From: Rhizosphaericola sp047606825
Lineage (GTDB): Bacteria > Bacteroidota > Bacteroidia > Chitinophagales > Chitinophagaceae
NCBI GenBank assembly: GCA_047606825.1
Contig: JASGDY010000085.1
Location: forward strand, 1-64,000
DNA length: 64,000 nucleotides
Direction: 5' to 3'
Shown: positions 24,472 through 33,431 of the stretch, piece after piece
How the letters are laid out: the number at the start of each line of letters is the position of its first letter
How positions within the stretch are numbered: position 1 is the first letter of the stretch
Position numbers and translations under genes: made by a program
The notes under the pieces: generated by a model
Database searches by the model: none
Told to the model about the DNA's origin: nothing
The model's input: only the letters and a program-made list of their open reading frames with translations

Positions 24472-24567
24472 GGATAGTGAATTGTCAAAAGTGAATAATT
24501 TAGGAGCCGTTCTATACGAACGGCTTTTTTCTTGCAACAAAAAACAGGAAATTAACATTCTATACGA

Positions 24568-24575
24568 TAGTTTTG
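24568..24575 (+). promoter_or_regulatory. -7 box for the Ig-like lipoprotein gene
   Basis: TAGTTTTG ending 10 nt before the ATG at 24586. Confidence 0.55.
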
Positions 24576-24585
24576 CCAATATCTT

Positions 24586-26082
24586 ATGCAGTCACTTTTT
24601 CAGAAAATAAACAGTTCCGCAGGCAGGACTGTACTGTTGTGCATCCTGGCGGTTGGTGGAATATTGGTGTGTGGGCAGTTTGTCGGCTGTGCGGTGATGG
24701 TGCCCCCGTCAGGTGGTCCGAAAGACTCGCTGCCGCCGGTTTTGGTATCGGCAGTTCCCAAGGATTCTACGTTGCATTTTACGGGCAGCAAGATTGTGCT
24801 CACATTTGACGAATATGTGCAGCTCGACAATGCACAGATGAACGTCATCGTGTCGCCCAACCCAAAAAAACAACCCAATATCACAAACAAGCTCAAAACC
24901 GTGACCATCACGATAAAAGATACGTTGCAGCCCAATACGACGTACGCGCTCAATTTTGGGAACAGTATCAAGGATGTCAACGAGGGCAATATTTTTCGGA
25001 ACTTTACCTACGCATTCAGTACGGGTGACCACCTGGACACGGATTCCATCACCGGAAAAGTCCTATCGGCACAGACCGGGGGGATTGACACGACCTTGAT
25101 CGTCATGCTGCACCGCAACCTCAACGATACGGCGGTCAGGACCTTGCGGCCGGACTATTACACGACATTGGACTCAATGGGCAATTTTAGGTTGCGTTTT
25201 TTGCCGCCGGGTGACTACAATATTTTTGCGTTGTCCTACGACTATGCCAAGCAATATCGGGACAGCACGATGATGTTTGCGTTTTACGACCATGTGTTGC
25301 ACATCACGGATTCAACGGCACCAGGACGTATCGTCCTGTATGCTTACCAACAGGCAAAAGGAGAAGCCAAAGGAGAGGAAAAGAAAAAAGATACAAACAG
25401 GAGCGACGACGGGAATAATAAAAAGAAGAAAAAGAAAGAAGAAAAAACTCCCGCGCTGAAAATGACCACCAACCTCGACAACAACCAACAGGATTTGCTG
25501 GGGCAGTTCAATTTCAGCTTTGACCATCCGTTGGCAAAGTTCGATTCTTCCAAAATCATATTGTTCGATACATCCTATAAAAGAATCGAAGGCTACACGA
25601 TTGTCCACGACAGTACGGATACGACCAATTCAAGGTTTGTATTGCAGTATCCTTGGAAGGAAATGCAGTATTTCAAGTTGGTAGTGGATACGCTGGCGGC
25701 ATTGGATTCCAGCAACATCGGACTGGCCAAAATCGATACGATTAACTTCAAGACCAAGGACGAGGCGGCGTATGCGGGCATCAGGATACGGATTTCGGAC
25801 GTGGACTTGTCCCAAAATCCGGTGTTGCAGTTTTTCAGCAATGGTAAAGAGGTCGATTCCATCGCGTTGGACAACAACAAGGAGGTCGTGCGCAAGCTAT
25901 TTCCTCCAGGAGAGTATGAACTGCGCGTTTTGTATGACCGCAATAAAAACGGACGTTGGGATCCCGGGGATTACAGTCAAAAGCTACAACCTGAAATCGT
26001 TGAGCGCATACGGCAGAAATATAATTTTAAAGCCAACTGGGACAACGAACCGGAGATATTTCTCCACGGCGAACCCAAATAA
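24586..26082 (+). CDS. Ig-like domain lipoprotein (SbsA Ig-like type)
   Basis: A 498-residue envelope lipoprotein. A hydrophobic N-terminus (14-34) ends in VGC, the lipobox; PPSGGPKDSLPP right after it is a hallmark of a Bacteroidota lipoprotein family. An Ig-like domain (about 48-150: VLTFDEYVQLDNAQ, PNTTYALNFGNSIKD) is followed by a carboxypeptidase-regulatory-like domain, a very Lys/Glu-rich linker (about 262-295), and a C-terminal beta domain ending with a PPGEYELRVLYDRNKNGRWDPGD Ca-binding-like loop. Probable outer-membrane or surface protein, function unknown. Upstream of recR. Confidence 0.8.
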   Translation: MQSLFQKINSSAGRTVLLCILAVGGILVCGQFVGCAVMVPPSGGPKDSLPPVLVSAVPKDSTLHFTGSKIVLTFDEYVQLDNAQMNVIVSPNPKKQPNITNKLKTVTITIKDTLQPNTTYALNFGNSIKDVNEGNIFRNFTYAFSTGDHLDTDSITGKVLSAQTGGIDTTLIVMLHRNLNDTAVRTLRPDYYTTLDSMGNFRLRFLPPGDYNIFALSYDYAKQYRDSTMMFAFYDHVLHITDSTAPGRIVLYAYQQAKGEAKGEEKKKDTNRSDDGNNKKKKKKEEKTPALKMTTNLDNNQQDLLGQFNFSFDHPLAKFDSSKIILFDTSYKRIEGYTIVHDSTDTTNSRFVLQYPWKEMQYFKLVVDTLAALDSSNIGLAKIDTINFKTKDEAAYAGIRIRISDVDLSQNPVLQFFSNGKEVDSIALDNNKEVVRKLFPPGEYELRVLYDRNKNGRWDPGDYSQKLQPEIVERIRQKYNFKANWDNEPEIFLHGEPK

Positions 26083-26205
26083 GGCGGAGGTTTACTGCGT
26101 GAGGTTGGAAGTTTTTACATTATGAACGTCATTTTCCCCATGCCTCAAGTACATTTTGGGTTCAGCGTTTTTATTTTTTTACCTTTTGCCTTTTTACTTT
26201 ATAAT

Positions 26206-26823
26206 ATGATGCAGTTACCTTCCATATTACTGGAAAATGCCGTAGCGGAATTTGCCAAGTTGCCGGGTATCGGCAAGAAGACGGCGCTGCGACTGGTTTT
26301 ACACCTGTTGAAGGAAGAAGAGGACGACGTTAAAAGATTTAGCCAAGCGATAGAGCGTATGCGCACCGAGACGCATTTCTGCCAGGAATGTTTCAACATC
26401 AGCGATGGCGGCATCTGTGCTATCTGCACCAACAGGGCGCGCAACCACCAACTCATCTGCGTCGTGGAAAACATCCGCGATGTCATCGCCATCGAAAACA
26501 CGCAACAGTTCAACGGTGTTTACCATGTCCTCGGCGGCGTGATTTCTCCGCTGGACGGCATCGGCCCGGAACAGTTGCACATCGAGGAACTCATTGCCCG
26601 TGTCCAAAAAGATGTGGTGCAGGAACTGGTTTTTGCACTGAACCCCAACATACAAGGGGACACGACGATATTCTACATCCAGCGCAAACTAAAAGACATC
26701 AACTGCAAAGTGACAACCATCTCGCGCGGCATCGCCTTCGGCGGCGAACTGGAATACGCAGATGAGATGACGCTTGGTCGAAGCCTTGCCAACCGCCTAC
26801 CCGTGGAGAATTATGTGAAGTAA
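26206..26823 (+). CDS. recR: Recombination mediator RecR
   Basis: A 205-residue protein that with RecO/RecF loads RecA at gapped DNA. Domains in order: helix-hairpin-helix (FAKLPGIGKKTALRL, about 16-30), a four-Cys zinc finger (CQECF..CAICT, about 59-74), then a Toprim domain (ICVVENIRDVIAIENT; ALNPNIQGDTT; ISRGIAFGGELEYAD). The ATG at 26206 is chosen because the reading frame before it translates T-rich intergenic sequence. Confidence 0.95.
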   Translation: MMQLPSILLENAVAEFAKLPGIGKKTALRLVLHLLKEEEDDVKRFSQAIERMRTETHFCQECFNISDGGICAICTNRARNHQLICVVENIRDVIAIENTQQFNGVYHVLGGVISPLDGIGPEQLHIEELIARVQKDVVQELVFALNPNIQGDTTIFYIQRKLKDINCKVTTISRGIAFGGELEYADEMTLGRSLANRLPVENYVK

Positions 26824-26865
26824 GATACTGTTTTCGTATCCTGTTCCTCTATAAACGATAATATA

Positions 26866-27060
26866 ATGGCAAACAAATATGTCAACTTCGTATCGGATGA
26901 ACATCTCTCGCAATATATTGACAACCTGCATAAGGCTAATCTCCATGCCAAAAACAACATTACAATAAAGAATTTTTATGCCAATAAAGTCGATACGATA
27001 AAGCTGACTTTCGATGCAAAATTCAAAATAGAAGGGCTGGTGGCGGTCGGTCTCCGATGA
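26866..27060 (+). pseudogene. N-terminal fragment of an Eco47II-like type II restriction endonuclease
   Basis: A 64-residue frame starting MANKYVNFVSDEHLSQYI and containing NLHKANLHAKNNI and NKVDTIKLTFDAKFK. These match, as I remember the family, the first ~55 residues of Eco47II-type enzymes, usually about 230-240 residues. The last residues (IEGLVAVGLR) do not fit, and the sequence afterwards is AT-rich non-coding, so the gene seems cut off. No matching methyltransferase is beside it; the one at 43.3-44.3 kb is 16 kb away. Confidence 0.5.
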
Positions 27061-27282
27061 AACAATATAGAACTATTAAAAATAAGGTATTGTAAAATTA
27101 GTAGAGAAAATCACAACGTATAAAAATTTAAACAATTGAAAATCAATGTTTTGAATTTTAAAAAATCAATAAATTCTATATTAAATTAACAATACCAAAA
27201 ATAATGTATCATGCTAACCCTATTTTGATAAGTCCCTAACCATAGAAATTTTTGATAAATTAAAATCAGGAAATAGTATAGT
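27061..27282. other. AT-rich gap after the restriction enzyme fragment
   Basis: A strongly AT-rich stretch with no frame. It includes ATTAACAATACC (27185-27196), as also found at the end of the direct repeat at the window's left edge (near 159-170); the match is short and may be chance. Confidence 0.5.
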
Positions 27283-27996
27283 TTAATTATTAAACACCTC
27301 CCGATACTGCGCCAACCTTTTTTCCTTTCCTCCCTTTCCCAAGCCTTTCAACGCCTGTGGCGACGGAGAATACAGCGTGATGTCATCCAATATCCGCCCG
27401 TCGGGGAAATGGAGTTGGTGGTGGCGGGCATCTAAGGAGACACGTTGCCAGCTTTTGCCGAAAACGGTGGTGAAATGGCGATAGACCTGCGTCTGCACAA
27501 AATGGCTCGTATAGATAAGCATCTGGATGGTAGGGTGGTCGGCGATATATTGGAAAATCGGTTGATAGACAATTGTTGTAAGGTTGGAATCGGAAGCTGA
27601 ATCTTTTGAGCGTGTGCAGCTTGCGACAACGTCGGTGATACCGCAACCCAATGCGGTTAATAGTTTCATGCGTTGTTCGGTCGCATTTTGGGAATTGTCA
27701 TAGTCGAGTTGCACGTCGGCGACCTGCGCCAACAGTTTCCAAAAATGGTTGTCCTTGCTGCCGTAATAAAAATCCACGTCCTTTTCCTTGAGGCATTTGG
27801 GCAATACACAAAAACGTTCCGGCGGCAGTGAACCGACAATCAGCCGCATCGCATCGTCAGGTATAAAAGGTAAATATGGATGGACAGAGCGCATGAGCGA
27901 ATCTACACCGTATTTCATTTTAGCAGCATCAAAAACGAAAAAACGAGGATTTTCAAAATATAAGGTTACAAATTGCAACTTACTGAGCATGGGCAT
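27283..27996 (-). CDS. Uracil-DNA glycosylase family protein
   Basis: A 237-residue protein with a UDG-fold pattern. The segment LPFIPDDAMRLIVGSLPP (about 42-59) carries the strand and loop that hold the active site, followed by DVDFYYGSKDNHFWKLLAQV (the Phe/Asn pocket type) and GCGITDVVASCTRSKDSASD. Related proteins are annotated as uracil-DNA glycosylase-like or mismatch-specific; activity on uracil is not certain from sequence. It is a lone gene downstream of tRNA-Ser. Confidence 0.75.
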   Translation of the reverse strand: MPMLSKLQFVTLYFENPRFFVFDAAKMKYGVDSLMRSVHPYLPFIPDDAMRLIVGSLPPERFCVLPKCLKEKDVDFYYGSKDNHFWKLLAQVADVQLDYDNSQNATEQRMKLLTALGCGITDVVASCTRSKDSASDSNLTTIVYQPIFQYIADHPTIQMLIYTSHFVQTQVYRHFTTVFGKSWQRVSLDARHHQLHFPDGRILDDITLYSPSPQALKGLGKGGKEKRLAQYREVFNN

Positions 27997-28000
27997 AAAT

Positions 28001-28030
28001 AAAAAAAGTCGCTGATAATCAGCGACTTTT
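28001..28030 (-). terminator. Terminator of tRNA-Ser
   Basis: A perfect 9-bp stem AGTCGCTGA/TCAGCGACT with a TAA loop and a run of Ts on the minus strand. Confidence 0.9.
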
Positions 28031-28031
28031 G

Positions 28032-28116
28032 CGGAGAGTCAGGGATTCGAACCCCGGGACCTGTTACAGTCAACGGTTTTCAAGACCGCCGCAATCGACC
28101 ACTCTGCCAACTCTCC
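28032..28116 (-). tRNA. tRNA-Ser (anticodon TGA)
   Basis: An 85-nt type II tRNA on the minus strand: acceptor GGAGAGT/ACTCTCC, anticodon loop CTTGAAA (TGA), a long variable arm, T-arm GGGGTTCGAATCCC, discriminator G, CCA not encoded. Confidence 0.95.
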
Positions 28117-28237
28117 TTCCCAATCGGGAGTGCAAAGTAAAGGGCTAGTTTTTGATTCGCCAAAAAAAGAAATGCTTTTTCTCTTTTAATTGTGCAGGCG
28201 TAGTGGCCACAGGCCTCTCGCAACAACCACAATTTAG

Positions 28238-28245
28238 TACCTTTG
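28238..28245 (+). promoter_or_regulatory. -7 box for the ABC exporter gene
   Basis: TACCTTTG ending 19 nt before the TTG start. Confidence 0.6.
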
Positions 28246-28264
28246 TAGGCTTAAAATCCAACAT

Positions 28265-30076
28265 TTGCGCGAACTATTTGCCCTCAACAAATACTTTTGG
28301 AAATACAGGTACCGCTTTCTGGCTGGAGTCGCCTTCGTTGTGGCATCCAACTATTTTGCGGTATTGGTGCCGGAGATTACGGGCTACGTCACCTCCAAGA
28401 TACAGTCCGTACTACCGGGAGGACATCCTGTCAATATTTCCAGTAGACACAACGACGGCATTGTCCGGCTTTTTGTCTACTGGATAGACCAGCAAAGTTT
28501 TGGTAAGGTCATAGCCATCAGTTGTATCACAATATTGGTTACTTCCGTCATCAGAGGATTGTTGATGTTTTGCATGCGGCAGACGATTATCGTCAACAGC
28601 CGCCTAATCGAATACGACCAGAAAAACGAGGTGTACGAACAATACCAGTGCCTCAACACCTCTTTTTACAAAACACATACGACGGGTGACCTGATGAACC
28701 GCATGGCGGAGGACGTAGGTCGCGTACGTGGCTATACGGGACCCGCCATCATGCAGTTGATCAACATACTTTCGCTGGTCATTTTCTGCTTGGTCAATAT
28801 GCTGCGCAAAGACGTTTCGCTGACTTTAATGGTATTAGCACCGCTGCCGATATTGGGTTTCATACTTTCCTTCATCAACAAAAAACTGAACAAAAAAAGT
28901 GGGGAAGTGCAGTCCCTTCTCTCCGACCTGACGACCAACGCACAGGAATCCTATTCGGGTATCCGTGTCATCAAATCCTTTGTCCAGGAAAACACGATGC
29001 TTTCTTTTTTCAAAAAAAATAGTGAGGACTACCGGAGAAATGCGGTTGCGCTTGCCAAAACGGATGCTTTTTACCAGCCGACCATTACCTTGTTAATCGG
29101 CATCAGCACGATCATTACTGTCATGATCGGCAGCAATATGGCATTGCAGAATCCAGAGAGGGTGTCACTGATCGTGGAATTTGTCCTTTACATTTCCATG
29201 CTGACCTTTCCGATGACGGCAATCGGCTGGATTTCCAGCCTGTTGCAGCGTGCGTCGGCTTCGCAGAAAAGGCTCAACGAGTTCCTGCGGCTGCAACCGG
29301 AAATCGTCAATCCCATGCACCAGCCAAAGCTGCATTTGCAAGGGAAAATCATGTTTTCGGATGTGAGTTTTACATACAGCCACACAGGAATAAAGGTCCT
29401 CGACCATCTTAGCCTTACAATCAACCCAGGCGAAAAGGTATTGGTATTGGGAAAGACGGGCAGCGGCAAGACGACATTGGCGCAGTTGCTGCTGCGCTCC
29501 TATGACCCGACTTCTGGTGAAGTCCTGCTGGACGACCAACCGATGAAGCAACTAGATTTGGAAAAAGTACGCGAACAAATCGGCTATGTGCCACAGGACG
29601 TGTTCCTATTCAGCGACACCATCAGCAACAATATTGCCTTTGGGTTGGAAGAGGCGGCATCCGAAACCGCCGTCCACACCGCCGCCCGATACGCCAGCGT
29701 AGAATCGGAAATCCAAAAACTAGAAAACGGCTTTGAAACCAAAATCGGGGAACGTGGCGTCACGCTCAGCGGCGGGCAGAAGCAGCGCGTCTCCATCGCC
29801 CGCGCCTTGATCAAAAACCCAAGAATCCTCCTACTCGACGACTGCCTGAGCGCCGTGGACAACAAAACGGAGCACGAGATACTTACCAACCTCAACCAAT
29901 ATCTCCACGGACGGACTTCGATACTGATTACGCACCGTATCTTTACCCTGATACATTTTGACAAAATCGTCGTGCTGGACAACGGCCATATTGCGGAAGT
30001 CGGCACGCATGCACAACTGCTCGCTAACAACGGCTACTACACCAAGCTGTACAACAAACAGATATTGGAAAAGTGA
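28265..30076 (+). CDS. ABC exporter, MsbA/multidrug type
   Basis: A 603-residue half-transporter: six membrane helices in the first ~330 residues, then an ATPase domain. Walker A is VLGKTGSGKTTL (near 398-409), the Q-loop region is YVPQDVFLFSD, the signature is LSGGQKQR, Walker B is ILLLDDCLSAVD, and the H-loop is ITHR. It works as a dimer and exports lipids or drugs; a lipid A flippase role is possible but not shown. The start is TTG: the frame is closed at 28235 and no ATG exists before 28265, while the LFALNKYFWKY start matches Bacteroidota relatives. Confidence 0.9.
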   Translation: MRELFALNKYFWKYRYRFLAGVAFVVASNYFAVLVPEITGYVTSKIQSVLPGGHPVNISSRHNDGIVRLFVYWIDQQSFGKVIAISCITILVTSVIRGLLMFCMRQTIIVNSRLIEYDQKNEVYEQYQCLNTSFYKTHTTGDLMNRMAEDVGRVRGYTGPAIMQLINILSLVIFCLVNMLRKDVSLTLMVLAPLPILGFILSFINKKLNKKSGEVQSLLSDLTTNAQESYSGIRVIKSFVQENTMLSFFKKNSEDYRRNAVALAKTDAFYQPTITLLIGISTIITVMIGSNMALQNPERVSLIVEFVLYISMLTFPMTAIGWISSLLQRASASQKRLNEFLRLQPEIVNPMHQPKLHLQGKIMFSDVSFTYSHTGIKVLDHLSLTINPGEKVLVLGKTGSGKTTLAQLLLRSYDPTSGEVLLDDQPMKQLDLEKVREQIGYVPQDVFLFSDTISNNIAFGLEEAASETAVHTAARYASVESEIQKLENGFETKIGERGVTLSGGQKQRVSIARALIKNPRILLLDDCLSAVDNKTEHEILTNLNQYLHGRTSILITHRIFTLIHFDKIVVLDNGHIAEVGTHAQLLANNGYYTKLYNKQILEK

Positions 30077-30148
30077 TGGGACAATTTGGTGATTTTAAAA
30101 TTTGAAGCACGCAACCGCCATTGACCTGACTATACCCGTACATTAAAA

Positions 30149-30177
30149 AGCCCCACAAGAAATAATCCTGCGGGGCT
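30149..30177. terminator. Terminator between ABC exporter and atpA
   Basis: An AGCCCC / GGGGCT stem with further imperfect pairing, between the convergent exporter and ATP synthase genes. Confidence 0.6.
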
Positions 30178-30254
30178 TCGGTATTTTATTGTGCCAAGCG
30201 TAAGATGCCGTTTATTCACCTATTGGTTAGGCTTTTCGCATTTTACTTTTGAAC

Positions 30255-31841
30255 TTAACTATTTTTACTGAACAAAGGCGTTAAACCTTTTGCCAAAGCG
30301 GTCATCTTTTTGATACCGTCATCAGGCAAATTACCTTTTTTGAACTCTTTCAATACGTCCGGCAATTTGCTTTCCATTTCTATCAGGAACTGTTTTTCAA
30401 ATTCCTGTACGCGGTTGACGGGAACGTCTCGCAACAGCCCTTTGGTACCCAAATAAATAATGGCAATCTGCTTTTCGACTGTATATGGGGAAAACTGAGG
30501 CTGTTTCAGGATTTCCACGTTACGTGCACCCTTGTCGATAACGTTTTTGGTGGCTGCGTCTAGGTCGCCACCAAATTTGGAAAACGCTTCCAGTTCGCGG
30601 TACATCGCCTGGTCGAGCTTCAAGGTCCCGGAGACTTTTTTCATGGATTTGATCTGCGCGCTACCGCCTACACGGCTCACGGAGATACCTACGTTGATAG
30701 CCGGACGGATACCGGAGTTGAACAGGTTGCTTTCCAGGAACACCTGACCGTCGGTGATGGAGATAACGTTGGTCGGGATATACGCCGAAACATCACCGGC
30801 CTGCGTCTCGATGATAGGCAACGCGGTCAAGCTACCACCACCTTTTACCAAAGGTTTGATGGATTCGGGCAGGTCGTTCATTGTTTTCGCGATGGCGTCA
30901 TTGTTGATGATTTTAGCGGCACGTTCCAGCAGGCGGCTGTGCAGGTAAAATACGTCGCCAGGGTAGGCTTCACGTCCAGGAGGGCGGCGAAGCAACAGCG
31001 ATACCTCACGGTAAGCCACGGCTTGTTTGGACAAGTCATCGTACACAATCAAGGCCGGCAAACCACGGTCGCGGAAAAACTCGCCGATTGCTGCACCTGC
31101 AAACGGTGCGTAGAACTGCAAAGGAGCCGGATCGGAAGCGGAAGCGGAAACGATGACCGTGTAAGGCAACGCACCGTTTTCCTCCAACGTCTTCATCACA
31201 CCTGCGACGGTGGATGCTTTCTGCCCGATAGCGACATATATACAATAGACTGGTTTTCCAGCTTCGTAGAATTCTTTTTGGTTGATGATGGTATCGATAC
31301 AGATAGCTGTTTTACCTACTTGACGGTCGCCGATGACCAATTCACGCTGTCCGCGTCCGATGGGAATCATCGCGTCGATGGCTTTGATACCCGTCTGCAA
31401 AGGTTCTTTTACAGGTTCGCGGAAGATAACGCCGGGTGCTTTTCTTTCGATAGGCATTTCGTAAAGATTGCCTTTGATGGGACCTTTGCCGTCGATAGGT
31501 TCGCCCAAAGTGTTGACCACACGTCCGAGCATGCCTTCTCCGACTTTGAGGGAAGCGACCAGACCAGTACGGCGTACTTTGTCGCCTTCCTTGATGTCTT
31601 TACCTTCACCCATCAATACCACACCTACGTTTTCCGCTTCGAGGTTGAGGGCGATGGCTTTTACACCGTTTTCAAATTCTACCAGTTCACCGGAGGAAAC
31701 GCTGTTGAGTCCGTACACACGGGCTATACCGTCGCCGATCTGTAGTACGGTTCCCACTTCTTCCAGTTCCGCCGCAGTATCAAAACCGCTCAACTGCTGC
31801 CGCAATATTGCGGATATTTCATCAGGCTTAATTTCTGCCAT
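30255..31841 (-). CDS. atpA: ATP synthase F1 subunit alpha
   Basis: A 528-residue alpha subunit of the F1 catalytic head, binding regulatory nucleotide. The P-loop reads GDRQVGKT (171-178); most bacteria have GDRQTGKT, so position 175 is Val. Other signatures are IYVAIGQKASTVAGV, DDLSKQAVAYREVSLLLRRPPGREAYPGDVFYLHSRLLERA, and YISITDGQ-like (PTNVISITDGQVFLE). Complete and otherwise normal. It is the last gene of the atpBEFHA run; the gamma subunit that usually follows is missing. Confidence 0.97.
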   Translation of the reverse strand: MAEIKPDEISAILRQQLSGFDTAAELEEVGTVLQIGDGIARVYGLNSVSSGELVEFENGVKAIALNLEAENVGVVLMGEGKDIKEGDKVRRTGLVASLKVGEGMLGRVVNTLGEPIDGKGPIKGNLYEMPIERKAPGVIFREPVKEPLQTGIKAIDAMIPIGRGQRELVIGDRQVGKTAICIDTIINQKEFYEAGKPVYCIYVAIGQKASTVAGVMKTLEENGALPYTVIVSASASDPAPLQFYAPFAGAAIGEFFRDRGLPALIVYDDLSKQAVAYREVSLLLRRPPGREAYPGDVFYLHSRLLERAAKIINNDAIAKTMNDLPESIKPLVKGGGSLTALPIIETQAGDVSAYIPTNVISITDGQVFLESNLFNSGIRPAINVGISVSRVGGSAQIKSMKKVSGTLKLDQAMYRELEAFSKFGGDLDAATKNVIDKGARNVEILKQPQFSPYTVEKQIAIIYLGTKGLLRDVPVNRVQEFEKQFLIEMESKLPDVLKEFKKGNLPDDGIKKMTALAKGLTPLFSKNS

Positions 31842-31909
31842 ACTTTATGGTTTTTAAAATCCCTTTTCGGGAAATTATGGTTTTGTGTATATTTTTTATA
31901 GAATGCAAA

Positions 31910-32470
31910 TTACATGGCTGTGGTATAGGACTTGTCTGCAAACTGCAATTTCAAGTCATTTAACCGACGCGAAACACTGGCGTCAATCAGCTTGTTGTCA
32001 AACTCCAAAATAAAACCGCCGATGATGTCGGGATCGACTTTGTTGTTGACCTTCACGTTGTCGAACTGTGCCGCCGCCTTGAGCTTGTCCACAATCATTT
32101 TTTGCGTATTGTCGTCGAGAGCAACAGCCGTTGTCAGATGGACTTCGTGGATGCCGTTTGCCGCTTCGTATTGTTCGATGAAAGCCTGAGCAATCTGGTC
32201 GAGATACTGAGCCCTGTTTTTTTGGATGACCAAAGTCAGGAACGCCCAGGTCTGCGCGGAAACTTTGTCTTTCAGCACGGCAGCGACACCTGCTACTTTT
32301 TTGTTGTCCTTGATGACAGGGCTTGCCAACAGACGCGCAAAATCGGGACTCGCCTTACAGACCGCCTTGACGTACTGCATATCCTGCGACACCGTATCGA
32401 GATGGTTGGCACTTTTGGCAAAGTCCAGTAAACTTTTGGCATAAACTCCAGCTAAACGAGGATTGCGCAT
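31910..32470 (-). CDS. atpH: ATP synthase F1 subunit delta
   Basis: A 186-residue stator subunit that ties F1 to the b subunits. The N-terminal RLAGVYAKSLLDFAKS and C-terminal KVDPDIIGGFILEFDNKLIDASVSRRL regions are the family's conserved ends. It lies 68 bases upstream of atpA and 32 downstream of atpF. Confidence 0.93.
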   Translation of the reverse strand: MRNPRLAGVYAKSLLDFAKSANHLDTVSQDMQYVKAVCKASPDFARLLASPVIKDNKKVAGVAAVLKDKVSAQTWAFLTLVIQKNRAQYLDQIAQAFIEQYEAANGIHEVHLTTAVALDDNTQKMIVDKLKAAAQFDNVKVNNKVDPDIIGGFILEFDNKLIDASVSRRLNDLKLQFADKSYTTAM

Positions 32471-32502
32471 GCTACTAAATCAGTTTTAAACAATTGGGAG
32501 AA

Positions 32503-32997
32503 TTAATTTAATTTGATGTCGGAAGTCAGTTGAGCGATATAGCTTTCCTGCTGGGCCTTGTCGCCCAGTTCCCTGCGCAACACTTTTTCGGCGATTTCCA
32601 GAGCGATGGCGCCAACCTGGTTTTTGACTTCCGCAAGAGCCGCATTTTTCTGGGAGGTAATGGCAACCTGCGCATCTGCAATCAGTTGTTCCTTTACTTT
32701 CTGGCCTTCGGACTTAGCGTCGGCAATCAGCTTGTCGGCACTTTCCTTTGCTTCTTTGAGCATCGAGGCCCTTTCGTCGATAGCCTTGGCGAGCAACGCT
32801 TCGTTTTCGGATTTCAGGGAGGACAGTTCGGACTTCGCTTTTTCAGCGGCAGCCAACGCGTCGGCGATACCTGTTTCGCGCTCTTTCAGCGCTTTCAGTA
32901 TCGGTTTCCATGCCGCTTTCCTCAATATGACCAAGACAATCACGAAAGCTATCAAGGAATAGAATATAATTCCAAGACCGGGATTTAATAATTGCAT
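32503..32997 (-). CDS. atpF: ATP synthase Fo subunit b
   Basis: A 164-residue peripheral stalk protein: one N-terminal membrane helix (about 8-26), then a long charged coiled-coil helix rich in Ala, Lys and Glu (30-150). The length is normal. Order and spacing within the atp run support the call. Confidence 0.95.
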   Translation of the reverse strand: MQLLNPGLGIIFYSLIAFVIVLVILRKAAWKPILKALKERETGIADALAAAEKAKSELSSLKSENEALLAKAIDERASMLKEAKESADKLIADAKSEGQKVKEQLIADAQVAITSQKNAALAEVKNQVGAIALEIAEKVLRRELGDKAQQESYIAQLTSDIKLN

Positions 32998-33094
32998 AAG
33001 ATTAGGATAATGACTTTTTTAAAATAACAATAAGCTAGATAAAAATTACGGCACCCGCCGCCCTGTGCTTTGGATGCTGTAATAATTTGGGCAA

Positions 33095-33337
33095 TTATTT
33101 CAAAACTGCCAATAAACCTGCGATGACGGCGAACAGACAAACACCTTCGATGAAGGCTGCCGTCAGGATCATGCTGCCACGGATGTCGCCTGCTGCTTCT
33201 GGCTGACGAGCGATGCTTTCGCAAGCACCTTTTCCAATCATACCAATACCAAGACCTGCGCCGACAGCCGCAATACCTGCACCGATAGCACCTCCCAAAG
33301 GAGCTGAGCTTACCGCTTGTAACAATGTGTTTAACAT
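33095..33337 (-). CDS. atpE: ATP synthase Fo subunit c
   Basis: An 80-residue two-helix proteolipid that forms the rotor ring. The ion-carrying acid is E64 (AAFIEGVCLF). The Gln and Thr/Ser that mark Na+-binding rings are not in the usual places, so proton use is likely. The loop is RQPEA. A gly-rich first helix (GAGIAAVGAGLGIG) is typical. Confidence 0.96.
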   Translation of the reverse strand: MLNTLLQAVSSAPLGGAIGAGIAAVGAGLGIGMIGKGACESIARQPEAAGDIRGSMILTAAFIEGVCLFAVIAGLLAVLK

Positions 33338-33371
33338 ACCAATTGTTGATTTTAAAATATAAATAAAAAAG

Positions 33372-33416
33372 GTTAATTTGATAATTTGGTGATTAGATAA
33401 TTTGAAAATTGAATTG
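33372..33416. repeat. Quasi-tandem AATTTGATAATTTG element (atpE-atpB gap)
   Basis: Repeated blocks of TTTGATAATTTG with period about nine, continuing into GAATTGCTCCATTCTCAATTC. Similar stretches lie at 55205-55240 (inverted) and 60308-60348. Confidence 0.6.
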
Positions 33417-33431
33417 CTCCATTCTCAATTC

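Noticed and set aside
26122..26205. Extended RecR start with a hydrophobic leader
   Set aside because: The apparent hydrophobic segment is the translation of a T-rich intergenic tract; RecR is cytoplasmic and begins at 26206.
30939..31745. Plus-strand 268-codon frame
   Set aside because: Antisense to the highly conserved atpA; Cys/Phe/Asp-rich composition typical of a shadow frame.
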